NCBI GenBank assembly: GCA_001412365.1 | Contig: LKUE01000347.1 | Location: 1-15,380 of the forward strand | DNA: 15,380 nt | From: Desulfuromonas sp. SDB | Lineage (GTDB): Bacteria; SDB-A | Reading direction: 5' to 3' | In this document: piece by piece, positions 1 to 7,829 of the stretch | How positions within the stretch are numbered: position 1 is the first letter of the stretch | Layout of the letters: each line of letters opens with the position of its first letter | Position numbers and translations under genes: made by a program | The notes under the pieces: generated by a model | Told to the model about the DNA's origin: nothing | What the model saw: the letters and a program-made list of their open reading frames with translations, nothing else | Database searches by the model: none

Positions 1-54
1 ATAATTGTTTAGCCGTGGTCCAAAAAATGGCCACAAATTATAGGAGGTAGCCCC

Positions 55-222
55 ATGAAAATTATGCGAGAGTACAATCTAAAAGGCAAGGATTAACATG
101 ATGCCCACCTCCCCGTAAAGAGGATAGGATCAATAGGATAGATAAAAGATGCATATATACTTATGACCATAGATGAAGTGCCAAAAGAACATAAGATCAA
201 AAAAATTTCATTAAAAGTTTGA
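55..222 (+). pseudogene. Decayed HicB-type antitoxin remnant
   Basis: An AGGAGG ribosome binding site (43-48) sits six bases before ATG 55, but the frame stops at TAA 94-96 and again at TAG 139-141 before a final TGA at 220-222. Read through the stops, it gives MKIMREYNLKGKD, then HDAHLP, then IKDAYILMTIDEVPKE and KKISLKV. This loosely resembles the order of HicB antitoxins (first strand, a KDxDGYYVAHLP-like segment, an ENIKEAI-like helix, a strand ending), with internal sequence missing. The terminal TGA overlaps the TTG start of the adjacent HicA-like frame, the arrangement expected for hicB-hicA. The identification rests mostly on the HicA match next door; alone this frame is too damaged to assign. 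Confidence 0.4.
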
Positions 223-392
223 AACGAAAACTTCTTCTTAAAAAAATTACCACACTAGGTTGTATATTACTTAGGCATGGGAAAAAACATGATCTTTATT
301 TAAATCCTGCGACTGGAAAAAAGCAACCTGTTCCCCGACATAATGAAATAGATGAGTAGCCTGCTAAGCATATCTTAAAAGAATTATCTTAA
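219..392 (+). pseudogene. hicA: HicA-like mRNA interferase toxin, broken by a late amber codon
   Basis: Translation from TTG 219 begins MKRKLLLKKITTLGC, then ILLRHGKKHDLYLNP, ATGKKQPVPRHNEIDE, a TAG at 357-359, and PAKHILKELS before TAA 390-392. This is the HicA double-stranded-RNA-binding-like fold nearly end to end: the KRKELLK helix, the G-C-LLR-G-x-KH strand with the catalytic-type histidine (in GKKH), the NPxTGK-VPRH turn and the final LA-xILK-L helix. In working systems HicA degrades mRNA and is held inactive by HicB. The amber codon removes the last helix (about ten residues), and the partner antitoxin frame is also broken, so I read the locus as a relic. TAG ends other genes here (8908-8910, and the peptidase at 416-418), so readthrough by code change is unlikely. 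TTG is the best start because it overlaps the hicB-like stop. Confidence 0.62.
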
Positions 393-415
393 TTTTCTAT
401 TACTAATTTTAGCAA

Positions 416-2455
416 CTATTCAATTATTTCCAGTTTGAAGGTTAATCGGGAAGAAATAAAATCAACATTAATAAAGTAAATACCAGAAGATGCTTGATTA
501 TCTAATAGGTTTGATGGTGACCAATAATGGCTACCTGCGGTATAAGTTTCCCGTATAGAAGCAATAGTTCTTCCGGATAGGTCAGTGATGGTAAATTTTA
601 CATTCTGTGGTACTGGTATATCAAACTTCACTTGAGGAATATCTCCCACCGAATTGATTAAAAAGCAGCTTATCTGATTAGGGTGGATTTGAGGTTGTTC
701 AGCAATAGCGGAAGGATGACAGTGAGTTACCGCATCCAGGTCGTAACCGGGTGTAGTTCCGGAAGTTGAACTGTAATCATCCACTATTTTCACATATCTG
801 GCTGACTGTAGACCTGTTGAGGACAAATCAAAACTGTCTGTTCCCACTGCGGTTCCCAACAGCTGCCAACCCTGATTAAACTCAGGGGAATTGCCTGCAT
901 AAACCTCACAATTTTCAACAATTCCGTCATTTCCTTCATGTATTACTATATCATAGCCGGTTTGATCAGTGACCTGATTGCCCTCTCCGAAGTCCAATAT
1001 TACAAATCCCTGGCGGTTAAGGGACATGAACACTCCGTCCACCGGTCCCAGGGCATCATAGGCATAGGTGCTGTTGATGAAGTTACTGTATTCCTGACGT
1101 GCTGCCAGTAATCTTATCGCAAAATAATCTGATCCCGGTGCAAGTTCAAAGTCAAGTCTAACTGAAGTATCTGCATAAATCTGTACGGACTTAGTTTGAC
1201 TGAGATAGCCAGGGACATAGGCGGTAACTGAGTAAGTCCCCGGAGCTAAAATTTTGTGATATTCACCGGTAGCATTTCGGGAATTGGTTATCCAGCGGGG
1301 ATCGTTTCCCTGTTTAAAAAATAAAACTCCCTCCAGGGGTGAACCATTTAAGCTGTCGGTTAAATATCCCTGGATGCCGTAACCGGCTAATTTGGCTACG
1401 TAGATCATCGCTCCCCGATTCTTAAGACACTCCGGATCAGGATCAGTGGGCTGTTGTGATTCAATAGTTACATCCAGTGTTCCAAATAAGCCGTAGGTGG
1501 CATCCTGGCAGGAGCCGCTCACTTGGTACCAGCTGTAGCCATTGATGGTATCGTAACCGGTAGAATCAGCGTAAGGAACTGAAAACATAACTACTTCTTC
1601 ATAGTAATCGGGAACCTGGTAAGTGGAGTAATCCCACAGGTAGTTGACATAGCTGGAAACAGAATGGTAATCCAGAGAGATGGTGTAGCCGTATTTACAG
1701 TAATCATCTCTCATTACTCTGCTTTCCGGTTGGGAAAAGGGAATAGAAGCTCCACTGTGCTGGAACCATTGAAATCCGTAATCTCTGTTCACATCTATGC
1801 CGTTTGCATTGTATCTTGATCCGGCATAAAACCCGTCCGGATTGACTACCGGAATGATGAAGATTTCTCTATTATCCACCAAGGAAGTAACTTCAGGCAG
1901 AGTCCCGTAGTTATCCAGAAGATACCTCATGAAGTACAGATTTATCTCTGTGGCAATATTTTCGTCTCCGTGGTGACATCCGTTGAACTGAATTTTGCCT
2001 TCCAGTTCATCATCAACGACATTGTCGCTGATTTTTATGCTGATTATGGGGCGGTTCTGCACTGACCAGCCGATGGTATCACACCTGGCGATGGCGGGAT
2101 AGTTAGTTATGTATGTATTCACTTCGCTTAGAACCTGGCTCCAGGTATGGTAGTAGCCGTAATCAACCGGATCATTGATCAGGTGACGATCGTAGACTAC
2201 GGGGATACTTAATGATCTGATCTGATCAACAAACTGCCGGTCAGCATAAATTTCAATATAATCTTCATATACTCTGATAACATCTATATTTTCAATATTT
2301 TCTATCTGTTGAATTATTGATCTTTCTGCAGTGGGCACTTTCCAAACATCCCATTGTCGGTAAATACTGAAATCGGAATCACTGAAATTGTCCTGGGCAA
2401 AGATAGAATTAGTTGATAACAATAAAATTAATCCGGTATATAATAAAAAATTCAT
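416..2455 (-). CDS. Secreted M14 zinc carboxypeptidase with C-terminal sorting-type domain
   Basis: A 679-residue exported metallocarboxypeptidase, expected to trim C-terminal residues from peptides outside the cytoplasm. A signal peptide (about residues 1-20, ending SIFA) leads into a propeptide-like segment (35-92), then the M14 domain (about 100-355). The zinc ligands are all present: H162 and E165 in HHGDE, and H264 in LDYHS. The substrate-binding R224 lies in DVNRD and the general base E332 in VTIES, so the enzyme should be active. Residues 360-440 look like a carboxypeptidase-regulatory (CNA-B-like) beta sandwich. Residues 445-581 form a beta-rich module ending ARYVKIVDD...PGYDLDAV, a pattern seen in cell-surface proteins. 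The C-terminus (about 590-679) is a FlgD-Ig/type-IX-sorting-like domain with TDLSGRTI and SSGIYF. AGGAGG (cctcct on plus, 2460-2465) lies four bases upstream of the ATG. It is divergent from the macrodomain gene, and no terminator is evident. Confidence 0.9.
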   Translation of the reverse strand: MNFLLYTGLILLLSTNSIFAQDNFSDSDFSIYRQWDVWKVPTAERSIIQQIENIENIDVIRVYEDYIEIYADRQFVDQIRSLSIPVVYDRHLINDPVDYGYYHTWSQVLSEVNTYITNYPAIARCDTIGWSVQNRPIISIKISDNVVDDELEGKIQFNGCHHGDENIATEINLYFMRYLLDNYGTLPEVTSLVDNREIFIIPVVNPDGFYAGSRYNANGIDVNRDYGFQWFQHSGASIPFSQPESRVMRDDYCKYGYTISLDYHSVSSYVNYLWDYSTYQVPDYYEEVVMFSVPYADSTGYDTINGYSWYQVSGSCQDATYGLFGTLDVTIESQQPTDPDPECLKNRGAMIYVAKLAGYGIQGYLTDSLNGSPLEGVLFFKQGNDPRWITNSRNATGEYHKILAPGTYSVTAYVPGYLSQTKSVQIYADTSVRLDFELAPGSDYFAIRLLAARQEYSNFINSTYAYDALGPVDGVFMSLNRQGFVILDFGEGNQVTDQTGYDIVIHEGNDGIVENCEVYAGNSPEFNQGWQLLGTAVGTDSFDLSSTGLQSARYVKIVDDYSSTSGTTPGYDLDAVTHCHPSAIAEQPQIHPNQISCFLINSVGDIPQVKFDIPVPQNVKFTITDLSGRTIASIRETYTAGSHYWSPSNLLDNQASSGIYFINVDFISSRLTFKLEIIE

Positions 2456-2498
2456 TATTCCTCCTGAAAAATACTATGAAAAATTAATAGGTTATTTT

Positions 2499-2526
2499 AT
2501 ATTATTTATCAGATTAGTAAAAGCAA
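2499..2526 (-). promoter_or_regulatory. Candidate sigma70-type promoter for the M14 peptidase gene
   Basis: Read on the minus strand, TTGCTT (2526-2521) is followed after 16 bases by TAATAT (2504-2499). The expected transcript start would lie about 35-40 bases before the ATG at 2455. The 84-base divergent spacer is very AT-rich, so chance matches are possible. No equally good pair was seen on the plus strand for the macrodomain gene. Confidence 0.32.
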
Positions 2527-2539
2527 GAATGAGGTAAAA

Positions 2540-3052
2540 ATGAACAAGATTAAAATTATATCTGGTGATATTACCAAACTGGATGTAGACGCTATTGTCA
2601 ATGCCGCCAACCGAAGTTTATTGGGAGGAGGGGGAGTTGACGGGGCAATTCACCGGGCAGCAGGTCCAGAACTTCTGGATTACTGCCGTAGTTTAGGGGG
2701 ATGTGAGACCGGAGAGGCAAAAATAACCCCTGGCTTTAATTTACCCGCTAAATGGGTAATTCATACGGTGGGTCCAGTGTGGAGGGGGGGGGATAACCGG
2801 GAAGCGGAGCTTTTACAAAGCTGTTATAGTAACAGTATGAATATCGCCCATGAAAAATCAATAAAGTCAATTGCCTTTCCCGCTATAAGCACAGGGGTTT
2901 ACGGTTATCCTAAACCGCAGGCAGCGGAGATAGCGGTTAATACGGTATTGAAATTTTTAAAAGATCATCAACTGCCCCAACAGGTTATCTTCACTTGTTT
3001 TTCACCGGAAGACCTTGAAATATACAATCAGGTTTATAAAAAATACAGTTAA
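2540..3052 (+). CDS. Macrodomain protein (ADP-ribose binding / O-acetyl-ADP-ribose deacetylase type)
   Basis: A 170-residue stand-alone macrodomain of the YmdB/MacroD/TARG-like class, the usual length for the family. Such proteins bind ADP-ribose and many hydrolyse O-acetyl-ADP-ribose or mono-ADP-ribose on proteins or nucleic acids. Visible motifs are the N-terminal [16 protein letters not shown] (ends at N24), the [10 protein letters not shown] loop (29-38, with D34 and H38 where MacroD enzymes carry catalytic residues) and the phosphate-binding STGVYGYP loop (117-124). The VIHTVGP strand (73-79) is also typical. GAGG (2531-2534) precedes the ATG by five bases. The stop overlaps the next start (TAATG), implying translational coupling to the large winged-helix protein. 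A run of nine G (2784-2792) lies inside the codons for WRGGD. The fold call is secure; the substrate is unknown. Confidence 0.93.
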   Translation: MNKIKIISGDITKLDVDAIVNAANRSLLGGGGVDGAIHRAAGPELLDYCRSLGGCETGEAKITPGFNLPAKWVIHTVGPVWRGGDNREAELLQSCYSNSMNIAHEKSIKSIAFPAISTGVYGYPKPQAAEIAVNTVLKFLKDHQLPQQVIFTCFSPEDLEIYNQVYKKYS

Positions 3053-5328
3053 TGAATTCTCCTCAAAGTATTGCCAGCTTAATATACCGGAAACTTGACC
3101 AGCTGGGGAAGCTTCATTACCGGAAGTTAACTGATATTTTAAAAAAAGAGATCCCCGGCATTGATGAACAGAGGGTTAATGCAACCTGCAGCGGAGATCA
3201 AAGGTTTGAAAGTGACAATCGAGGGCACTGGTGGATAATCGGTAGAACGGAAAGGGAGATTGAACTCAATGAAAAAATATTAGAGTTAATAAAATCTGAT
3301 TCTAAGCCCCTGTACACTCCTCAGATAAACTGCCAACTATACCAGAACAATTTGCTTAAATTAGATGAAGAATCCCTGCCTCGGAGAATCTTAATGGGAA
3401 ATAATTTTGTAAGATGGGGAACCAGCGATTACTGGAGTGATCAGAATATAAATCTTCCCACTTCCAATATCAGTAATTTTTACCGGGAGCAGATAAAAAA
3501 TTTCTTTACCCGCTACCGTCAGCCTTTAACCAGAAAATCGTTGGCGGATACAATAACTTCTCTTGCCGGAATCTACATTCGACCGGAAAGCGGATTTAAT
3601 GCGGAAATTTCTAAATTGATCAAGGAAAAATATCTTAAAAATTTAGGGCATTCAGTGATCGCCACTATGGAATCTTCATTTCACCTAACCAGTTTTAAAT
3701 TAAAAGAAATGCTTTATACCATTCTTCAAAGGTACAAGTATCCTATGAATTTAAATGAGATCAAGAACAAGATAGCTGAAGATTTCAACCATGATATCCC
3801 TGAAACCAGCATTTCCTCTGCACTGGTTGAAGATACCAGGTTTGTCCATCATAAAAATCATTACTGGACGATAAGAGGATTTAATCCTCCCCAGTCGGAG
3901 TCAAAAAACGTCTACAAATCAGGAAAAAAAATAAATTCCAATAAAATTTCCGTGAGTAGTTTAAAAAAGGGGGTGCTTCCGGTTGATCCTGAAATTTCTA
4001 AAATATTTCCGTCCTACCAGTCTCAGGTGATATTTAAGACTGAAGCCAAAACCCATTTAGTAAATTACAATTTTGAAAACAGGACTTTGGAAAATCTGAA
4101 CAATATTTATGAGGAGTTAGAGATTAAGGTTGGAGATATACTGCAAATCAAGTTATCCGACATAAACTTAAAAGTTTACCAAATTCAAAAAATCACTACT
4201 CAAGATCCATCTTATCGAAACTCACCTAAAAGTAAATTGCTGATTCCAGGAATTTCCAATCATGATTTAATTTATAACTTCAAAGATATCGTTTCCAATT
4301 TCACCGCTCCCGATCAATGCGGTAAAATTTTACTTCCTCTAAAATCACTGGACTTAACCAGTGATTTGTCCGTACTGCTGTTCCACGGAAATAGAAATAT
4401 CAGCTGGCAGAGCAAAGATGATTTATCAGCTACCTGGGTGAAACAGCTGAAAAATTCTAAAAAGTCAAAGCTGAAAATTTCCCGGTTTTCCAGAACCTGG
4501 TGGAGAAATGAACTGTCATTTCTGCAGAAAAAACTTTCCCCATTGTACCAGATGGATGAAAAATGTCTTAATTGCAACCACCCACTGCATTTTTTAGATC
4601 ACATTTGGGGTACCTTATCCTACAGAGTTATTTGTTCAAATAATAATTGCCGTAATTCTTCTTTACGCAATGCCCAGAAGATCAGAATGGACATCCAGGA
4701 ACAGCAAAGATTCAATGAAAGAATAAATGAACAAATGGTCAATCTTTTATACCGTAAAGATTTATTTAATCAAAACTTTGAACAAAAATTTATCAGATCT
4801 TTCATATCCCCTTATTGTCTTCTAGGATTGGATTTGTTAATAAAATCAATTGATAAAGTTAATCAAAAAGAATACCGAACCTTTCTTTACCTAACCTGGA
4901 TGGAATTATTGCTGGACTGCTTAAATAATGATATTATGATAGATAAGAATATTTTAATTAATTATGACTTGAAGTTAAAAAATTTAACAAAATTTCTATT
5001 GGAATTTACATACAGGGATTTTACATTATCATCATCACCGGATTTTGAAGTCAGTTATTATCCCAGTTCAACCGAGTTAATAAAACAAAAAATAATCCAG
5101 AACATAGTAAATTCATTTTCTGGATTCAGTGAAGCTGGTGAACAGGATGATAAAAATCAATATAGCTTAAAATCTTCAGGAAAGTATTTTTTGATCACCA
5201 AGCGCAATATTTTAGATCCTGATCATCATGAAATAACTGATAAGTTCAAACAGCAGCAGCTGGTATTAATTAAAAAATATACTGCGATAATGGATAATTC
5301 AGATGTTCTGGTTTTTGAAAAACAGTAA
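3052..5328 (+). CDS. Unrecognised 758-residue protein: four winged-helix-like segments, zinc ribbon, helical C-terminus
   Basis: I do not recognise this as a named family. The N-terminal 277 residues appear to be four successive winged-helix units (about 5-65, 72-130, 145-212, 214-277). The first and last end in near-identical patterns, D49-Q-R-F...W60-W61 and D261-T-R-F...Y271-W272, and the second has NNF...Y127-W128. This closely resembles the HARE-HTH of RNA polymerase delta subunits, where a D-x-RF...W strand closes the wing. Residues about 330-385 look like a small beta barrel (VNYNFENRTL, then VGDILQIKL). A zinc ribbon follows, C505-x2-C508...C528-x4-C533, then a mostly helical region to the end. 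No nuclease, ATPase or transmembrane motif was seen. ATG 3052 overlaps the macrodomain stop by one base and has no Shine-Dalgarno sequence, so it depends on coupled translation. A role in DNA or transcription-complex binding is inference. Confidence 0.85.
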   Translation: MNSPQSIASLIYRKLDQLGKLHYRKLTDILKKEIPGIDEQRVNATCSGDQRFESDNRGHWWIIGRTEREIELNEKILELIKSDSKPLYTPQINCQLYQNNLLKLDEESLPRRILMGNNFVRWGTSDYWSDQNINLPTSNISNFYREQIKNFFTRYRQPLTRKSLADTITSLAGIYIRPESGFNAEISKLIKEKYLKNLGHSVIATMESSFHLTSFKLKEMLYTILQRYKYPMNLNEIKNKIAEDFNHDIPETSISSALVEDTRFVHHKNHYWTIRGFNPPQSESKNVYKSGKKINSNKISVSSLKKGVLPVDPEISKIFPSYQSQVIFKTEAKTHLVNYNFENRTLENLNNIYEELEIKVGDILQIKLSDINLKVYQIQKITTQDPSYRNSPKSKLLIPGISNHDLIYNFKDIVSNFTAPDQCGKILLPLKSLDLTSDLSVLLFHGNRNISWQSKDDLSATWVKQLKNSKKSKLKISRFSRTWWRNELSFLQKKLSPLYQMDEKCLNCNHPLHFLDHIWGTLSYRVICSNNNCRNSSLRNAQKIRMDIQEQQRFNERINEQMVNLLYRKDLFNQNFEQKFIRSFISPYCLLGLDLLIKSIDKVNQKEYRTFLYLTWMELLLDCLNNDIMIDKNILINYDLKLKNLTKFLLEFTYRDFTLSSSPDFEVSYYPSSTELIKQKIIQNIVNSFSGFSEAGEQDDKNQYSLKSSGKYFLITKRNILDPDHHEITDKFKQQQLVLIKKYTAIMDNSDVLVFEKQ

Positions 5329-5412
5329 TGCCGGAGATGGGAGTCGAACCCATACAGAGCAAGCTCCGCTGGATTTTGAGTCCAGTGCGTCTACCAGTTT
5401 CGCCACTCCGGC
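5329..5412 (-). tRNA. tRNA-Leu, anticodon CAA
   Basis: Read on the minus strand, the 7-bp acceptor stem GCCGGAG (5412-5406) pairs with CTCCGGC (5336-5330), and the discriminator base is A (T at 5329 on plus), as leucine tRNAs require. The D-arm carries GGCGAAACTGGTAGACGC. The anticodon stem CTGGA/TCCAG encloses loop CTCAAAA, giving anticodon CAA (reads UUG). A long class-II variable arm with stem GAGC/GCTC and a T-arm ATGGG-TTCGACT-CCCAT complete the cloverleaf. The 3' CCA is not encoded. The gene ends exactly beside the TAA (5326-5328) of the convergent 758-residue gene, with no spacer. Confidence 0.97.
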
Positions 5413-5424
5413 AATTAGAACAAG

Positions 5425-5453
5425 ATATTATCTTTAATGAATTTTTATGTCAA
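5425..5453 (-). promoter_or_regulatory. Near-consensus sigma70 promoter of tRNA-Leu(CAA)
   Basis: On the minus strand a perfect -35 box TTGACA (5453-5448) is followed after exactly 17 bases by TAATAT (5430-5425), placing transcription start about a dozen bases or fewer before the tRNA 5' end (5412). The -35 box overlaps the ATG of rimO (5447-5449) on the other strand. RNA polymerase recruited for the tRNA would therefore cover the rimO initiation region. Confidence 0.75.
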
Positions 5454-6763
5454 GAATAAACAAAACCTATTATTTGGATTTTACCGGCTGCTATCGGGCT
5501 CATGTGGATGCGGAGTTAATCTGCGCTGAACTTGATCAAGCCGGATATAAACCACTTAACTCACCGGAGAATGCTGATTATATAGTTTTTTTAGGATGTT
5601 CATTTATCGAACTGGCAAGAGAGGAGAGCATACAGAGAATTTTAGAATTATCCACCATAAAAAATGACCAGGCAGTTCTTATCGCGGGAGGGTGCCTGTT
5701 CAGGCGGCATCAAAAAGAATTAAAAAAATATCTTACCGAAGTTGATCTCTGGGTCAACGGTTCAAATCCCCAGGATTTCTTAGGCACAATTCAGAAAGGA
5801 AGGGAATTATCCCAGCCGCAAATATTCCCCGCAATTTCTGGCAAGAGAAGCTATATTGGATCTCCACATTACGCCTATGTGAAGATATCAGAAGGATGTA
5901 GAAACAACTGCAGTTACTGTGCCATTCCCCATATACGGGGCAAACACCGAAGCAGACCGGCAGGAGATATTGTTGATGAAATAATTGAATTACAGAAAGC
6001 TGGGGTTAAGGAGGTAATACTTGTAGCTCAGGACAGTACTTCCTACGGTGTGGTTCAAGAAAACAACACTGATTTAATTTCACTGTTAACTCAAATCGAA
6101 TCAGTTTTAGAAAAAGAAGTTAAATACCGACTGCTTTATTTACATCCTCAGAGATTAAGCACCTCTCTTTTCGAATTTATCGCCGGTTCCGATAAAATTT
6201 TGAAAATGCTGGAAATTCCCATTCAGCATGTGTCCGACAGGATTCTGACTAAAATGAATAGAAATTATAGTGGGGATGATCTGGAAAAATTGTTTTCTCA
6301 AATAAAATCTATAATCCCTGAAGCGGGTTTGCGCACAACTTTACTCAGCGGATTTCCGGGGGAAACCAGAGCAGATCATGAAAAACTGACGGAATTTATT
6401 AAACAGTTTAAGTTTCAAAGGTTGGGAGTTTTTTCCTACAGCCGGGAGGAGAATACTTCCGCCGGTAGTTTTTCCGGACAAATTTCTGCCCCGGTAAAGA
6501 AAAAACGCAAGCTGGAATTAAATGATATCACCGAGCAGATCATGCAGGAGGAGGATAAAAACAGGATAGGCAAAAAAATCCCCGCGATTGTAGATGGTTT
6601 TTATTTAAATTATCCTGTAGTCAGAACTGATTGGGATCTTCCCGAAATTGATAAAGTGGTATTAATCCGGGGTTCAGATAAACTGGATAGCGGTCAGTGG
6701 ATAACTATTAAATTGACCGAGGTGGATGATCATCAAATTTGGGGAGAAGTTGATGAACAGTGA
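5447..6763 (+). CDS. rimO: Ribosomal protein S12 methylthiotransferase RimO
   Basis: A 438-residue radical-SAM methylthiotransferase, the usual RimO length. It would add a methylthio group to the conserved aspartate of ribosomal protein S12. The N-terminal domain carries the three cluster cysteines C15, C51 and C83. The radical-SAM cluster is C151-x3-C155-x2-C158 in SEGCRNNCSYCAIP, followed by RGKHRSRP. AQDSTSYG, YLHPQR, IPIQHVSD, SGFPGETRAD and GVFSYSREENTSAG are the RimO-type (rather than MiaB-type) signatures, and residues from about 370 form the TRAM domain. The first cluster motif reads TGCYRAHVDAE where RimO usually has a GCxKNxVDSE-like sequence, so the N-terminus is somewhat divergent. 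No Shine-Dalgarno sequence precedes ATG 5447, and the start overlaps the -35 box of the divergent tRNA promoter. It is the first gene of a tightly spaced cluster running to 9404. Confidence 0.92.
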   Translation: MSRINKTYYLDFTGCYRAHVDAELICAELDQAGYKPLNSPENADYIVFLGCSFIELAREESIQRILELSTIKNDQAVLIAGGCLFRRHQKELKKYLTEVDLWVNGSNPQDFLGTIQKGRELSQPQIFPAISGKRSYIGSPHYAYVKISEGCRNNCSYCAIPHIRGKHRSRPAGDIVDEIIELQKAGVKEVILVAQDSTSYGVVQENNTDLISLLTQIESVLEKEVKYRLLYLHPQRLSTSLFEFIAGSDKILKMLEIPIQHVSDRILTKMNRNYSGDDLEKLFSQIKSIIPEAGLRTTLLSGFPGETRADHEKLTEFIKQFKFQRLGVFSYSREENTSAGSFSGQISAPVKKKRKLELNDITEQIMQEEDKNRIGKKIPAIVDGFYLNYPVVRTDWDLPEIDKVVLIRGSDKLDSGQWITIKLTEVDDHQIWGEVDEQ

Positions 6764-7829
6764 TAGCATAAAATTCACCGCAGTAATATCTTTACTGGTA
6801 CTAGCCGGCTGCAGCAATCCTCAACCGGAGCCTGAAATTATTCATTTGCCTAACATCAACAACGTGTACTTTAAGTTTATATGGTCAAAAAATTTGCCGG
6901 GAACTCCCACTTACCCCCTGTTTTTATCTGATTCTGCAATTTTAGTGGGAACTGATGAAGGAACTTTGCATCAGTATTCTCTTACCCGGGGAGAACTGAT
7001 TAGGGAAATAGGGGGAATGAAAAGACTGACCGGAATTGCCCCGTGTAAAGAGGGCATAGCTGTATTGAGCTATTCCGGTTATCTGGATATACTTGATTAT
7101 AATTTTAATTGTACTGCCCGGGAAATACTGCCGGGAATTCAGTTTTATCCGCCGGTGGTTGCAGATAATTATTTATGTTGTTATAACATTGAAGGTACTG
7201 CTTTTATAGTGGAATCAGAACAGCTGCATATATACTCAGTGAAAACTGAAAATATGTGGGGGACCGGTCGAACCGGGATAATTGCAGAGGGTAATTCAAT
7301 TTACTCAATATCTGAAAACGGATTATGGAAGATAGATGTAGGAGGTAAAACCATAGATATAAGCTGCCAGTTTGATTCCCTGGAATTGTTGACTGATTTA
7401 TGGGTTGGACATGAACTGATTGCGGTTTCCAACAGCTGGGGGGAAATTAAGCTGGTAGATAAGCACAATTTTCAAATTCTCTACCACTTTATCACCGGAT
7501 TGAATTGTCCGGTCAAAACAACTGTACAGGATAATTACCTGTACTACCAATCTAACTGCGGGGAATTGGGCTGCGTGGAGTTGGTTAATTATTCACTGAT
7601 GTGGAAATATCAGCTTAAGGGCAATTCTTATACAAAGCCGCTGGTAATTGGTGATATTATATTAACTGGAGATGATCAGGGTTACCTGTATAAATTGAAC
7701 CGATGGTCGGGCATGGAATTGAATTTGAAAAAAATAACTGATCAAAACATAATTGAAATTGTCAGGCATGATAGATATCTGATAATAATGGGGCTTAAAG
7801 GAGGATTATATGTCCTGGTGGAGACCTAA
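6753..7829 (+). CDS. Beta-propeller (PQQ-repeat-like) lipoprotein, first of a tandem pair
   Basis: A 358-residue predicted lipoprotein. The signal sequence ends in the lipobox LAGC with lipidated C20, so it should be tethered in the cell envelope. The rest consists of repeated strands of the type ILVGTDEGTLHQYSLTRGE, LIAVSNSWGEIKLVDKHN and ILTGDDQGYLYKLNRWSG, characteristic of PQQ-like or WD40-like beta-propellers (BamB-type fold, six to seven blades by eye). No enzymatic motif is seen; a scaffolding or binding role in the envelope is inference. I chose ATG 6753 over the longer ATG 6726 because GGGGAG (6741-6746) lies six bases before it and only this start gives a proper signal peptide. It overlaps rimO by 11 bases and the next gene by 20. 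Confidence 0.82.
   Translation: MNSDSIKFTAVISLLVLAGCSNPQPEPEIIHLPNINNVYFKFIWSKNLPGTPTYPLFLSDSAILVGTDEGTLHQYSLTRGELIREIGGMKRLTGIAPCKEGIAVLSYSGYLDILDYNFNCTAREILPGIQFYPPVVADNYLCCYNIEGTAFIVESEQLHIYSVKTENMWGTGRTGIIAEGNSIYSISENGLWKIDVGGKTIDISCQFDSLELLTDLWVGHELIAVSNSWGEIKLVDKHNFQILYHFITGLNCPVKTTVQDNYLYYQSNCGELGCVELVNYSLMWKYQLKGNSYTKPLVIGDIILTGDDQGYLYKLNRWSGMELNLKKITDQNIIEIVRHDRYLIIMGLKGGLYVLVET

Noticed and set aside
15-34. Small inverted repeat (GTGGTC / GGCCAC, 8-base loop) before the hicB-like remnant
   Set aside because: Only six pairs with one G-T wobble and no following T-run, so neither a terminator nor a clear operator can be supported.
357-359. Amber codon in the HicA-like frame as evidence of stop-codon reassignment
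   Set aside because: TAG terminates normal genes in this window (8908-8910, and the minus-strand peptidase), so the code looks standard.
4314-4577. Minus-strand open frame of 87 codons within the 758-residue gene
   Set aside because: Shadow of the plus-strand gene with low-complexity F/S-rich translation and no recognisable domain.
5308-5325. CTGG-T5-G-A5-CAG near-palindrome at the end of the 758-residue gene, as a terminator for the tRNA
   Set aside because: The loop would be one base and the stem mostly A-T; it also lies in coding sequence.
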